The translations under genes were made by a program, and so were the position numbers. A DNA stretch of 64,000 bases from Cytophagaceae bacterium (lineage in GTDB: Bacteria > Bacteroidota > Bacteroidia > Cytophagales > Spirosomataceae). The notes under the pieces are model-generated. The model was not told where the DNA came from. It did not search any database and was given only the letters and a program-made list of their open reading frames with translations. This document shows positions 1 to 10,719 of this stretch, piece after piece (the stretch's first letter is position 1; the number at the start of each line of letters is the position of its first letter). The DNA is taken from assembly GCA_016722655.1 (NCBI GenBank), contig JADKIR010000004.1, forward strand, positions 1,612,001-1,676,000, written 5' to 3'.

Positions 1-103
1 GGGGGCTTTGTTGTATCAAAGGTCTGAAAGGTTTTTGAGAAAAAAAATCGTCATTTGTCAAGAAAAAAATATACAAATGGCAATGTATGTAGCTACATTA
101 TTC

Positions 104-703
104 CTACTCTTTTTTGGTTTTTATAGCCTTCCCTCTTACACGACTGAGATTTGTGGCCGTGGTGTTGAGATAAGAGGCTATCATATACAATGGTACTTTC
201 TGGCTTAAACCGGGGTGCATGTTGTCGAGGTAAATAAGTCTGTCCTCTACTTTTCTAAGCTGATGCATACGGTTTCGATATTCGAGCTGTAAAAGATATT
301 TACGGTAGATACTCAAAATGTGTGGGAATAATTCAGCGTTTTGACTTATTAACTTCTCAAACAGTGCTTTACTAATACTGCGTGCATTTACCTTTGTTTC
401 TGCCCTGATATTGCTGTGTGAAGCTATTTGCAATTCAAAACTTTCGACCTGATAAATCCATTCATTTTCCGGAAGTATCCAATAGGTTATTACTTTTTCA
501 GATTCTGGTCCAGATTCAGATTCTGTGTCCGAAAATTCTCTCACTACACCGCTTTCAATAAAGTATATTTTGTCAGAGACTTCGCCTGTTTTTAGAAGAT
601 ATTCATGTATGTCAAATTCTTGAATTTCAAATGATTGATCAATGATGTGTGACAATTCAGAAGAAATTGCAATGTGTTTTTTGAGATATTCTGTTAGCTG
701 CAT
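104..703 (-). CDS. Crp/Fnr-family transcriptional regulator
   Basis: A 199-residue protein with the Crp/Fnr layout: a cyclic-nucleotide-binding-like beta roll at about residues 25-115 (the KIYFIESGVVREF stretch is typical) and a C-terminal helix-turn-helix ending in NTTATNLSRVRGK, the recognition helix seen in Bacteroidota members. There is no cysteine anywhere, so an FNR-type iron-sulfur sensor is excluded. An acidic insert (DTESESGPESEK, about residues 59-70) sits inside the beta roll and is unusual. The ligand is unknown. The gene stands alone downstream of the efflux operon terminator. The family call is firm; the regulated genes are unknown. Confidence 0.85.
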   Translation of the reverse strand: MQLTEYLKKHIAISSELSHIIDQSFEIQEFDIHEYLLKTGEVSDKIYFIESGVVREFSDTESESGPESEKVITYWILPENEWIYQVESFELQIASHSNIRAETKVNARSISKALFEKLISQNAELFPHILSIYRKYLLQLEYRNRMHQLRKVEDRLIYLDNMHPGLSQKVPLYMIASYLNTTATNLSRVRGKAIKTKKE

Positions 704-760
704 ATTTTGATTGTGCCTTTTATAATTTATGCAATTTAGAAAAAAATTCAGAAAACAAAA

Positions 761-787
761 AAAGCAGCGATTTTGGGTCGCTGCTTT
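761..787 (-). terminator. Terminator of the tolC-adaptor operon
   Basis: A perfect 10-bp stem (AAAGCAGCGA with TCGCTGCTTT) and a 7-nt loop, followed on the minus strand by a run of T. It lies 21 bp beyond the adaptor stop codon and ends the efflux operon. Confidence 0.8.
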
Positions 788-807
788 GGTATTTAGGCTT
801 TCAGATT

Positions 808-2205
808 TTATTCTTCTTTCTTCTTTTCTTCTTTTTTCTTGAGGGCTACTTTGTCACCGTCTTTGAGTTTTTTCGATACTTCAAGGAAAGGACCCGAGAT
901 GATCTCTTCGCCGGCTTTTAGACCTGAAACAATTTCTATCGATCCTGCACCAGTATCGGTGATTCCGGTTTTTACTTCACGTTTTTTAGCTACGCCTTTG
1001 TCGTTGACAAACACGATTTCTTTTGGCACTTCTTTTTTCACCGGCTCGTTGTCCACTGCTCCTAAGCCCATTCCCTCGTCGCCATCTTTTTCTTTATCTG
1101 ATTTTTTGTTTTCTACCCGGGTGGTTACAGCCGAGATAGGCACCGAAAGCACCCCGGCCTTATTGTTAGTCACGATTTCCACCGTAGCAGTCATTCCCGG
1201 TTTAAACGGATACTTACGGCCTTTTTTGTAATCGATCAACTCACGGTATGAGCTGGGAAGGATTTTGATTCTCACTTCAAACTCTGTCACCGACTCAGTC
1301 GAGTTGCTGGCAGCTGCAGTCAATGATCCACCCGAACCATTTGCCGTATTGGCGATTTGGGTCACGATGCCTTTAAATTTCTTGCCCGACGAGGCATAAG
1401 AATCCACATCTACTATTACGGTATCGGTCAAACCAACCCTTACAATATCGTTTTCATTTACATTTACCCTTACCTCCATGTTGTTGAGGTTGGCTATTCT
1501 CAACATTTCGGTTCCGGCCATTTGCGAGGTACCAACTACCCTTTCTCCCAATTCTACGGCCAGTTTCGACACGATACCTGTCATCGGTGCATAGATATTA
1601 GTTTTTCTAAGGTTTTCAGAGGCATCTTTCAATGCAGCCTGCGAGCTTTTTATGCCATATTGAGCAGCCTGATAATTGGCTTTTGCAGCTTCCAGATCCT
1701 GTTTGGCAATCTTCATGTTGGTTTCGGTAGTCTCAAATTCCGACTGAGAAATCACTTTTTCTTCTAATAGTTTTTTCTGACGGTTATATTCTACCTGAGT
1801 TCTCAAGAGCTGAGATTCCGCCCTGGCGATAGATGATTTTGATTGCTCTGCCGAAGCCTGTGACTGGTTTACACCTGCTTTAAATCTTTCTACAACCGAC
1901 ACATAGTTTTCAGGCTGGATTTTTAACAAGAGCTGTCCTTTTTGCACAGAATCCCCTTCTTTCACGTAAAGAGCGATGATTTCACCCGGTACATCAGGAG
2001 TGATTTTTACTTCAACTTCGGGTTGAATTTTACCTGATGCCGACACCGTTTCGGTCAGATTACCTTTCACTACTTTGGTAAGTTCTACTTCTGTGGGTTT
2101 CTCACTGTTGATCCAACCCGCTTTTTTTCCGATAATTATAAAAAGTATGAGGGCAACCAAAATACCTCCAAGTATCCACCATATTTTTTTTGACTTCTTG
2201 TTCAT
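808..2205 (-). CDS. HlyD/MacA-type efflux periplasmic adaptor subunit
   Basis: A 465-residue membrane-fusion protein linking an inner-membrane transporter to TolC. An N-terminal anchor helix (about residues 9-27) is followed by a barrel-sandwich half with VSASGKIQPEVEVKI and YVKEGDSVQKGQLLLKI, a long coiled-coil hairpin (about 105-205), the second barrel-sandwich half and beta-barrel domains. The end is very rich in Lys and Glu (KKKEEKKKEE). It follows the TolC gene by 46 bp in one operon. No MacB-type ABC permease or RND pump lies beside it; the operon ends in a terminator, so the pump must be encoded elsewhere. The substrate is unknown. Confidence 0.9.
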   Translation of the reverse strand: MNKKSKKIWWILGGILVALILFIIIGKKAGWINSEKPTEVELTKVVKGNLTETVSASGKIQPEVEVKITPDVPGEIIALYVKEGDSVQKGQLLLKIQPENYVSVVERFKAGVNQSQASAEQSKSSIARAESQLLRTQVEYNRQKKLLEEKVISQSEFETTETNMKIAKQDLEAAKANYQAAQYGIKSSQAALKDASENLRKTNIYAPMTGIVSKLAVELGERVVGTSQMAGTEMLRIANLNNMEVRVNVNENDIVRVGLTDTVIVDVDSYASSGKKFKGIVTQIANTANGSGGSLTAAASNSTESVTEFEVRIKILPSSYRELIDYKKGRKYPFKPGMTATVEIVTNNKAGVLSVPISAVTTRVENKKSDKEKDGDEGMGLGAVDNEPVKKEVPKEIVFVNDKGVAKKREVKTGITDTGAGSIEIVSGLKAGEEIISGPFLEVSKKLKDGDKVALKKKEEKKKEE

Positions 2206-2251
2206 TGGTATGTTTTCTTAAAAAATTAATAATAATGTTTTTATAAAGGGT

Positions 2252-3712
2252 TTATAGCTCCAAAGGTCTGTTTTGATAGAAATCCAATACTTTTATCCTG
2301 AAAATATAATCGTATTTGGCTACCACAAGGTTGCTTTTTGCTCGATCCAGGTTGGTTTTAGCAAGATTATAATCCATAAAATTATTTGATCCAGCACTAT
2401 AGCGGGTCTCTATCGCTTTGAATGATTTTTCGAGAGCATTGACTTGAATCTGGGTTGCCGAAAATCTCTTTTGAGCATTGAGCATATTGATATAAGCCTG
2501 ATCAATGTTTTGTTTTATCTGCAATTTGGTACTTTGATTCTGAATATCCGTTTGTTTTTTCTGAATCGTTGCCGCCTGTGTCTGGTATTTCTGGTTGTAG
2601 CCATTAAATATCGGTATTCTCAACGATAACCCCACATTCAAGTTTTGGTTATTTCCTAACTGTTTGAAATAGTTAATGTTTTCCGAAGTATAGGTAGTTT
2701 GTGGAAAATTTATCACAAACGGGATGGTTTGTCCCTGAAACTCAGCCGAAACCGGAATTGGAGAGCTTGTTGAACCACTTGGAGTCAAAGTTTTTGCAAC
2801 AGAAGAATATGCCGTACCCCAGCTTGTGGAGGCAGAAAGTGTTGGTAGCCCCAAGCTCTTGGCAATCGCAATATTCCTGTCCGCAACCTTCATTCTTATT
2901 TCTCCGGCTTTAATTTCAGGCAAGTAGCCCAGTGCATTTTCATACACCTGATTGGCAGTTTCACCATATTGTATTAAATTCGGGTCAGGCACATTAATTC
3001 TTTCAGCTTTTATTACCATTTCTGTTGGAGCATTCATGGCTTGTTTTAGCGTCAAAAGTGCCGACTCGTGATTGTTTTTGGCATTGAGGAGGCTCAGCTC
3101 ATCGTTGGCACGCTGTGCTTCCAGGTCAAAAAGATTGGTTTCGGGAACGGTACCCGACCGTACCAATTTTTCCATTCTTTCAAACTGAAAATTGGTCACA
3201 TCCAGTTGTTTTTGAGCCACTTCTATCAGGTCTTCTGTCGAAAGGGCATTGAGGTATGCCAAGGCCACCTGAAGTGAAACGTTGTTTCTCATGGTATTCA
3301 CGTCCATTAGCAGGGCTTCAAGCGTCAATTTTGCTCTTTCTACCGTGTTTTTGTTCCTGAAACCATCGTAAACAGGCATATTTAGCCCTACCCCTACATT
3401 ATTGGTTCCGATAGTTTGAGTTACGATTCCGTTGGTAAAAGGATCCACGTTACGACCTGCATTGCCGTTGAGGTTAAATTGACCGTTGGCCGTTGGATAT
3501 TTGGCCATTTTAGCCTGATCCAGCGTGACCATTCCTGATTCTACCGCCACCTGTGTTTGTTGCATGTTCAGGTTATTTTTCAGGGCATAGTCCACGCACT
3601 CTCTCAACGAAAGCACCTGTGCCTGACCCGAAGATCCCGAAACTTTGGTTTGGCCCATGGCATACACCGAGGAAACCAAAATCAATGCGGCTATTTTAAA
3701 ATTGAAATTCAT
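2252..3712 (-). CDS. TolC-family outer-membrane efflux protein
   Basis: A 486-residue outer-membrane channel protein. A signal peptide (about residues 1-20, MNFNFKIAALILVSSVYAMG) is followed by two repeated outer-membrane-efflux halves: SLRECVDYALKNNLNMQQTQ opens the first, and the second carries LNVGLSLRIPIFNGYNQKYQ. The second half ends with a long helix (FKAIETRYSAGSNNFMDYNLAK) typical of the family. It is the first gene of a two-gene operon with the adaptor downstream, which supports a tripartite exporter of the MacAB-TolC or RND type. Substrate unknown. Confidence 0.9.
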   Translation of the reverse strand: MNFNFKIAALILVSSVYAMGQTKVSGSSGQAQVLSLRECVDYALKNNLNMQQTQVAVESGMVTLDQAKMAKYPTANGQFNLNGNAGRNVDPFTNGIVTQTIGTNNVGVGLNMPVYDGFRNKNTVERAKLTLEALLMDVNTMRNNVSLQVALAYLNALSTEDLIEVAQKQLDVTNFQFERMEKLVRSGTVPETNLFDLEAQRANDELSLLNAKNNHESALLTLKQAMNAPTEMVIKAERINVPDPNLIQYGETANQVYENALGYLPEIKAGEIRMKVADRNIAIAKSLGLPTLSASTSWGTAYSSVAKTLTPSGSTSSPIPVSAEFQGQTIPFVINFPQTTYTSENINYFKQLGNNQNLNVGLSLRIPIFNGYNQKYQTQAATIQKKQTDIQNQSTKLQIKQNIDQAYINMLNAQKRFSATQIQVNALEKSFKAIETRYSAGSNNFMDYNLAKTNLDRAKSNLVVAKYDYIFRIKVLDFYQNRPLEL

Positions 3713-3888
3713 ATCTATAGCGAGCTGTTTTTTGATTACAATTTTAAGAACTATAAAACTAAGGCTTAAGTGAATTTATTTAAACGGCAAAAAACTGCAA
3801 TAAACCGTGAATGAGGTGTTTTGGTGAAAATTTCAGGAGGCAGATTTCTCTAATCTTTTTACTGGTTGCGAACTATTCCTGATAATTT

Positions 3889-3975
3889 GGGCGGCGGCCA
3901 GCCACGCCTTAGTGTGGACGTTGCTCCATGCTTTGGCGTGGGAGCTCCAACAATGGCTCTATCCCTGCTGCGAGT
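3889..3975. repeat. GC-rich hairpin-forming intergenic element
   Basis: The spacer between the tolC gene and the broken araC gene has a short, strikingly GC-rich block in an otherwise AT-rich spacer. It can fold into a hairpin: CCACGCC (3902-3908) pairs with GGCGTGG (3935-3941), with an inner TGGA/TCCA stem (3915-3918 with 3925-3928). It resembles a repetitive extragenic palindrome, but only one copy was seen in this window. Function unknown. Confidence 0.4.
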
Positions 3976-3993
3976 TTCGTTTTCTTACAGGCA

Positions 3994-4859
3994 TTATGAT
4001 TCTTTCTCTTTCACCGACTGAAAAGGCGTTTGTCCAAATTTCTCCTTGTAGCCTTTGATAAAATGTGATACGCTTTCATAACCGATACTTTCCGAAACCT
4101 GCTCTACATTGCCCAGCTTGTTTTTCAACATAAAAGCCGCATGTTCCAGTTTTTTGTCTTTGATATATTTCCCTGGGGACTGGCTAAATTTTTCAATAAA
4201 ATCTCTTTTAAACGACGAAAGGCTTCGGCCAGAAAGTCTCGCCAGCTCGTTGATGTTGAGGGTTTTACGGCAAATGTGTCCACAATATAGTCCAGATCGG
4301 CTTTTTGTCCGGCATATATCGAGAAAAGCAATTGCCTGAGTTGCTGATTTTTGTCAAATTCCAAAAGATGTAATAATAGCTCCTGTAGTTTTAGTTTTAA
4401 AATCTGATTATGATACCGGCTCTGGGTTTTGAAATAGGGCAGGAGTGAGTCTATATATTTCCCGAATGCCTCATTGGATTGCAGCACCAGCAACCAGGAG
4501 TTTTGAGTTGCGGCAGGCTGTGTATGGGTCTGAAATATTTCCAGATGTTGACTTACAAATTCCTTGAGGAGCTTTTCTTCGAAAAAAAACACCAGGCTTT
4601 TATAAGATTCGTTGATAGACTCCGACATCAGATAGTAGCCCCGCTTTACAAAAAGCACATCGCCTTTTTTTACCCGCACCTCAGAATTGGAGCTACTGAA
4701 AATCTTGTCTCCTTCAAGTATGTACAGTACAGCATTTTCTTCAAAAAACACATCGTTTTTGGAAGGATAAATATTGCTCCTGTAAGCCACAAAAGTGCTC
4801 TCCTGAATCTTCAGGGACTCAAATTGGTCGGCTTTTATTTCAGAGGGTACACGGAGCAT
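3994..4859 (-). pseudogene. AraC-family transcriptional regulator, frameshifted
   Basis: The first about 200 codons encode an AraC-type N-terminal sensing domain (cupin-like VRVKKGDVLFVKRGYYL). Near 4260 the frame breaks after DTFAVKP. In the next frame the protein resumes perfectly as LNINELARLSGRSLSSFKRD, then FIEKFSQSPGKYIKDKKLEH and a second helix-turn-helix ending SHFIKGYKEKFGQTPF, with stop at 3994-3996. Restoring one base in the run read as AAAACCC on the minus strand repairs a full-length protein of about 288 residues. As written, the protein loses its whole DNA-binding domain. Either a recent inactivating deletion or a base-calling error in a short homopolymer. Confidence 0.85.
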
Positions 4860-4860
4860 A
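4818..4860 (-). repeat. Direct repeat, copy 1 (5' end of araC)
   Basis: The first 14 codons of the broken araC gene (M L R V P S E I K A D Q F E). The same 43 bp recur at 5648-5690 with only two differences, both synonymous. The two copies bracket the AT-rich nucleotidyltransferase pair. Confidence 0.85.
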
Positions 4861-4952
4861 GAAAGTAGGATTATTATTTTTTAAAACTGAAAAATAAAAA
4901 ATTTGAATTTTCTTTTTTAGGGAGATTAGAAATAGGGTGATTTAATTTGAGC

Positions 4953-5402
4953 CTAATTCTTTTTACTGAGATTCTTAATGTCAATTTTGTCTTGAGGCCT
5001 TCCAGAAGCTTTTTTGTTTGCAATCAAATGCTTTAAATTAACAAAATTGATATTTAAACCTTCAACAGCGATGGTCTCTTTATTGTCATAGGCTTCCTTA
5101 AAGTCAATACCATCTACAGAAGTTAAAATGTCTATTCTAAGTGGAGGATAACCAATTTGGTTAATAATATTTTCTTTTAAAAAATCTTGTTTTTGAAATG
5201 GTAAAGAAGCAAAACCAAAATCTCTTAAAACTAGTAACATTTTTTCTGAATTAGACTCAGAGATTCCAATCCAGATGTCTAAATCACCTGTATATCTAGG
5301 TCTGCCGTGAAAAGCCATGGCATAGCCACCCACAACTAAATATTCGACAGAGAATTGATTTAGTAAAGATATGAAGTCTTCAAAATCCTTTTCTAAAGTC
5401 AT
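4953..5402 (-). CDS. Nucleotidyltransferase-fold protein (AbiEii/DUF6036-like), possible toxin
   Basis: A 149-residue protein with the polymerase-beta nucleotidyltransferase signature: YLVVGGYAMAFHGRPRYTGD (about residues 20-39) followed by LDIWI, giving the GG and DxD-type metal-binding residues, and a third acidic site in LRIDILTSV. Such small enzymes transfer nucleotides to tRNA or protein targets, and several act as toxins in AbiE- or MNT/HEPN-like modules. It overlaps the upstream 63-codon gene by 4 bp (ATGA), so the two are co-translated. The segment is AT-rich and sits between two copies of an araC fragment, suggesting gain by transfer. The toxin role is inference. Confidence 0.75.
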   Translation of the reverse strand: MTLEKDFEDFISLLNQFSVEYLVVGGYAMAFHGRPRYTGDLDIWIGISESNSEKMLLVLRDFGFASLPFQKQDFLKENIINQIGYPPLRIDILTSVDGIDFKEAYDNKETIAVEGLNINFVNLKHLIANKKASGRPQDKIDIKNLSKKN

Positions 5403-5590
5403 TTCATATGAAAAGTTTTTGTATAAGTTTTATCCATTTTCTGGCCTGAATTTACATTTTGTTTTATCAAAATAAATAAAGATTCAAGCCTTTCTTTCTT
5501 TGTTTTTCCTTGCCAATAATCAAAATCCAATGATTCTTGATCGCTTTTTAAGGATAAACTCCTTCCTTCTAAAATTATTTTTCTATCCAT
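5399..5590 (-). CDS. Small hypothetical protein paired with the nucleotidyltransferase
   Basis: A 63-residue, charged protein with no signal peptide or membrane segment (MDRKIILEGRSLSLK at the start). It lies just upstream of the nucleotidyltransferase, with stop and start overlapping by 4 bp. Position, size and charge fit an antitoxin or an accessory subunit, but no known antitoxin motif was recognised. ATG start at 5590. Confidence 0.6.
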   Translation of the reverse strand: MDRKIILEGRSLSLKSDQESLDFDYWQGKTKKERLESLFILIKQNVNSGQKMDKTYTKTFHMK

Positions 5591-5647
5591 ATTTTTGAAC
5601 TAGAACCTCAAACTAAACAAATTTACATTTTCTTCTTAAAAAAATAG

Positions 5648-5690
5648 CTCAAACTGGTCGGCTTTTATTTCTGAGGGTACACGGAGCATA
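5648..5690 (-). repeat. Direct repeat, copy 2 (orphan araC 5' fragment)
   Basis: This matches 41 of 43 bases of 4818-4860 and reads on the minus strand as the same 14 residues that start the araC gene. Similarity stops sharply at both ends. Both base changes are synonymous (Ser and Gln codons), so it looks like the remnant of a second, formerly functional araC paralogue rather than a freshly copied end. Confidence 0.8.
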
Positions 5691-5779
5691 TTAGATTTTA
5701 TTTCAAAATAACTCTATGGTGTATAAGATATTTGATTTTAAGTTAAATTTACTACTTCAAAAACCAACTAAATTCCGAA

Positions 5780-8245
5780 ATGAAGAAATTATTCACCATT
5801 TTGTTTTTTATTCTTCCCACATTTTTGCTTGCCCAAACTCAGGTAACTGATTTCCAGACCATTAGCAAGTCTCCAATTGATTTCAAAATTTTGGGAAAAT
5901 CTGGCAACAAAATATTTGTTTGGGCAGATAAACCCGAAGGAGCGGATGAAATTTTGGTCAAGGATATTTCAGGTGATAAATTCAAAGTTTTCTATAATCT
6001 GAAGAACGAAGAGTGGATAAACAGCTTTGATTTTTCTGGTAAAACGAAATATATCTCAGTTTTCGATTCAGACCAAAGACACATTCTAAAACTCAATTCT
6101 GATAACTCTGGATTTGAAAAAATCAAATTGCCTGACAACACTGATCAGGTTTATTCGCTGGCAGATAAATTGTTTTTTACAAAGAATAGAAGGTTATTCT
6201 TGTTGGAGAAAGTTAAATATTTGTACCAATTCAAAATTTTTAAAAATGAATATAAATTAATTCAAAAACTGAATGACAATCAGATTCTTATAAAATATGA
6301 TGATTACTCAGTTGGAATTGTGGGTAGCAATCTGGCAGAAAAAACACTAAATCCAGGGGTCCAATTTAATGGGTTTTCCTTTGAAAATGAGCAATTGATT
6401 TTTTACTCTCCGGAGGAAATCGTGATTTGCGATAATTTTTTCAATATTATTACTAAGAAAAAAGTAAACTTTTATGAAAAGCCTAAAAATGCTTATTTCA
6501 AAGTATTCACTGATAAGAATTACATTATATCAGTAGGGTATAAATTTAAACTCCATAATTATTACACCATCGAGCCTAACTTTATTGTAAGTAAATCATT
6601 TATTTCTGAGGATAGATTGATGGTTTTAAATGATAGCGGCTATGTTACGAGAGGAGAGCTTTCTATTGATGGAGGACCTACTAATTTTAAGAAAGTTTCT
6701 AATTTCCTTTCGATTGGCTCCGAAGTTTATTTCTTATCATTCAATTATGGTAATTCTTCCAGCAATGGCTTGTTTCTTAAAGTTTTAGATCATGAACAAT
6801 TTAAGATTAAAAGCTATAAAATTTCTGATTCACTTTTCAAATCTCAATCTTACCATGGAAAACAGCAAATAGGATCTTTGGTCAATATTGGTAATCAGCT
6901 TGTTATATTTTCTAATAGCTCACCTCTACCACTAGCATTATATGACTTAACAAAAAAAGAATTAGTAAAATCAGATATTAAAACTCAAAACTATGTAGGA
7001 AGTATCAACCAAAATGAGGCTTCTTTTTTGGTTAAAGAAGGGGAGACTATTGTGGAATATGACCTATCGGCCATAACAAAAAATACGTTTTTAAATGAGA
7101 ATATAAGCAAATGGGAATCTGGAATTAAAAAGCATTTTAAAGTGGCTGACGATCTTATATTTTTAGTAGAAAAGCCTGATAAATCAAGTTTTTTGGCAAC
7201 TATAAAAGATAATAAGCCACATATTTTACTTAATACTAATGTATTCTCAAATGGATTTAACTTATATGCCGACTGGAAGATTGATAAATTTCGAAATTTT
7301 TTAGTATTTCAAATAGGTCAGGAGATTAAAGGATTTGAATACGATAACCAGAAAAATCTATTAACAGAAATAAATATCGGAAATGGAAATTACTTTGCAG
7401 AGGTAGGCAAATATTATGATAAATTTTGGTTTCAGCGTAATTCCCAATTATTGTCAATTGATGAAAATCTTCATGTAAATATTTTAAGAAATTTTTCCGG
7501 TTACCCCAAAGTTTTAAACATTTTTGAAAACAACGATGTGCTTTATTCCACTGATACTTCCTTGAATTATTTCTCCAATGATAATAAAAAGGATTTAAAA
7601 CTTTCTGATGGCTATACAGAAATATTAAGTATTGAAAAAAATAAAGTATTATATAAAGCCGGAAGGAAAATTATGCAATTTATCCCTTCCTCAGGAGCTT
7701 TGACTGTGAGCTATTCATTTCCGAATAATTTTTTTGATGTGATGTCAACGAGTAATTATAGACTTATTGGAGATTACTATAGTTTTGATTATAAGATAAT
7801 TGTCAATCAAACGGCTCAGGTTTATAATTTTGAGAAAGAGTATATGCCTTATAAAGTCATTGAAGGAAATTTTCTATTTTTTGTTAAAAACAACATAAGT
7901 AAGCTTAATATTCTAAATCTGAAAACGCAATCCAAAAAGTCAATAGATTTACCAAAATACCCCATTGAAACGAGTCTTATTGCAAGCAATGATACATTTG
8001 CACTGGTTAGGATTGACAAAGAGGTTTATTCAATTAATCTTTTGGAAAATGATTTGAAATTATCACCATTGGATTTAGATGAAAATTGCATTCAGTCAAA
8101 TTTTGGGTCACTTTATCTTTTTTCTGATAAATCAGAATTTTTAATTTTTGATATTAAAACGGGAAAAATTGTCAGGCATAAACTCAATCTTTCTGGGTTT
8201 GGTTTTAATCAATATTTATCAAAAAAAATGGGAAATATTTATTAG
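5780..8245 (+). CDS. Large exported protein, N-terminal part before an in-frame stop (T9SS cargo)
   Basis: 821 residues beginning with a signal peptide (MKKLFTILFFILPTFLLAQ). The rest is a long run of beta-rich repeats built from Asp/Asn/Lys/Tyr-rich segments such as KIFVWADKPEGADEILVKDI, resembling the ELxxDGTxxGT or beta-propeller proteins common in Bacteroidota. It ends at a TAG (8243-8245), but the same frame stays open with no further stop to 8827, where the missing repeat and sorting domain are encoded. The intact protein would have about 1,015 residues. Strongly AT-rich compared with the genes downstream. Without the C-terminal part it would be exported to the periplasm but not through T9SS. 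Confidence 0.75.
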   Translation: MKKLFTILFFILPTFLLAQTQVTDFQTISKSPIDFKILGKSGNKIFVWADKPEGADEILVKDISGDKFKVFYNLKNEEWINSFDFSGKTKYISVFDSDQRHILKLNSDNSGFEKIKLPDNTDQVYSLADKLFFTKNRRLFLLEKVKYLYQFKIFKNEYKLIQKLNDNQILIKYDDYSVGIVGSNLAEKTLNPGVQFNGFSFENEQLIFYSPEEIVICDNFFNIITKKKVNFYEKPKNAYFKVFTDKNYIISVGYKFKLHNYYTIEPNFIVSKSFISEDRLMVLNDSGYVTRGELSIDGGPTNFKKVSNFLSIGSEVYFLSFNYGNSSSNGLFLKVLDHEQFKIKSYKISDSLFKSQSYHGKQQIGSLVNIGNQLVIFSNSSPLPLALYDLTKKELVKSDIKTQNYVGSINQNEASFLVKEGETIVEYDLSAITKNTFLNENISKWESGIKKHFKVADDLIFLVEKPDKSSFLATIKDNKPHILLNTNVFSNGFNLYADWKIDKFRNFLVFQIGQEIKGFEYDNQKNLLTEINIGNGNYFAEVGKYYDKFWFQRNSQLLSIDENLHVNILRNFSGYPKVLNIFENNDVLYSTDTSLNYFSNDNKKDLKLSDGYTEILSIEKNKVLYKAGRKIMQFIPSSGALTVSYSFPNNFFDVMSTSNYRLIGDYYSFDYKIIVNQTAQVYNFEKEYMPYKVIEGNFLFFVKNNISKLNILNLKTQSKKSIDLPKYPIETSLIASNDTFALVRIDKEVYSINLLENDLKLSPLDLDENCIQSNFGSLYLFSDKSEFLIFDIKTGKIVRHKLNLSGFGFNQYLSKKMGNIY

Positions 8246-8278
8246 TTAAGATTCACAAATGATTCAAATCAAAAGAAC

Positions 8279-8827
8279 TTGATTTTGAATGAAAATTTAG
8301 AAGTGATTTCTGAAAGTACTGGTGAATATTCGTACATCACTCAAAATCCTATTATCAGCTTTCAGGGCAAAAAATATTTTATTAACTCAGATCCATTTTT
8401 TGGAACTGAAATCTGGACTTCAGATGGTACTTCGGCAGGAACCAGAATTTTTTCAGATATTTTTTCTGGTAAAAATAGCTCCTCTCCTCAACAAATATTT
8501 GAAAATGATGGAAAACTGTACGCTTTAGCAACTGGTAATCCTTCCGGCGTACAGATTTGGGAACTGAATAGCGACCAGAAACTGGAAAAGGAAGAACCAA
8601 AAATTATAGTTTTTCCTAACCCCATGGGAAATGCATTTTCAATTTATATCAATAAAGTTGGTAAGGAATTTCATTTTAATATTTTCGATAGTAATGGCAA
8701 AATTTATAAAAAAGAGAAATTTTATAAAAATGGCCAAAATTTTGACGCAAGTGATATTCCGTCTGGATTATATTTTTTGAAAAGTGAGGATGGGCAATTC
8801 TTACAGAAAATATTAATAATGAAATAA
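8279..8827 (+). pseudogene. C-terminal remainder of the T9SS cargo protein, after the in-frame stop
   Basis: In the same frame as the preceding gene; the open stretch begins directly after the TAG at 8243-8245, and the first possible start is a TTG at 8279. It encodes an ELxxDGTxxGT-type repeat (TEIWTSDGTSAGTRIF) and a typical type IX secretion C-terminal domain: IIVFPNPMGNAFSIYI, then IFDSNGKIYKKEKF, then IPSGLYFLKS near the end. With no signal peptide of its own, this part is useless unless joined to the upstream gene by readthrough or unless the stop is an error. Confidence 0.75.
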
Positions 8828-8858
8828 TTGTCAGAGTTTTGGGGTCTAAAAGAGTAAT

Positions 8859-10436
<1,578 letters not shown>

Positions 10437-10719
10437 TTTTTCGGAATAAGAAAGTTTAAATATCTGAATAAATAATCGGAAACCTGATGCTTAAACTGAT
10501 TTTCTTGGTTAGAAAAGACAAATTATCTGCATAAATTAATAGTTTATTTTCTGTAAACTATTGAATAACAAATATTTATAATTATTTCATTTTATCTATG
10601 CCTCGTCAAAATTGTTTTTTAATTAAGATTTAAGCTGACATTAACTCCAGTTTAAGGCAGTCAGGAAACCTTTGTGGTAAGTTCTTTAAACAAATTTTTA
10701 AACACTAATTGGAAAAATT

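Noticed and set aside
1..103. End of a gene running in from the left edge
   Set aside because: No open frame with a recognisable protein end was seen; the stretch is AT-rich spacer.
8215..8278. Frameshift in the A-run at 8221-8228 as the cause of the split T9SS cargo gene
   Set aside because: Both halves are in the same reading frame and no stop other than the TAG lies between them, so a single nonsense codon explains it more simply than two compensating indels.
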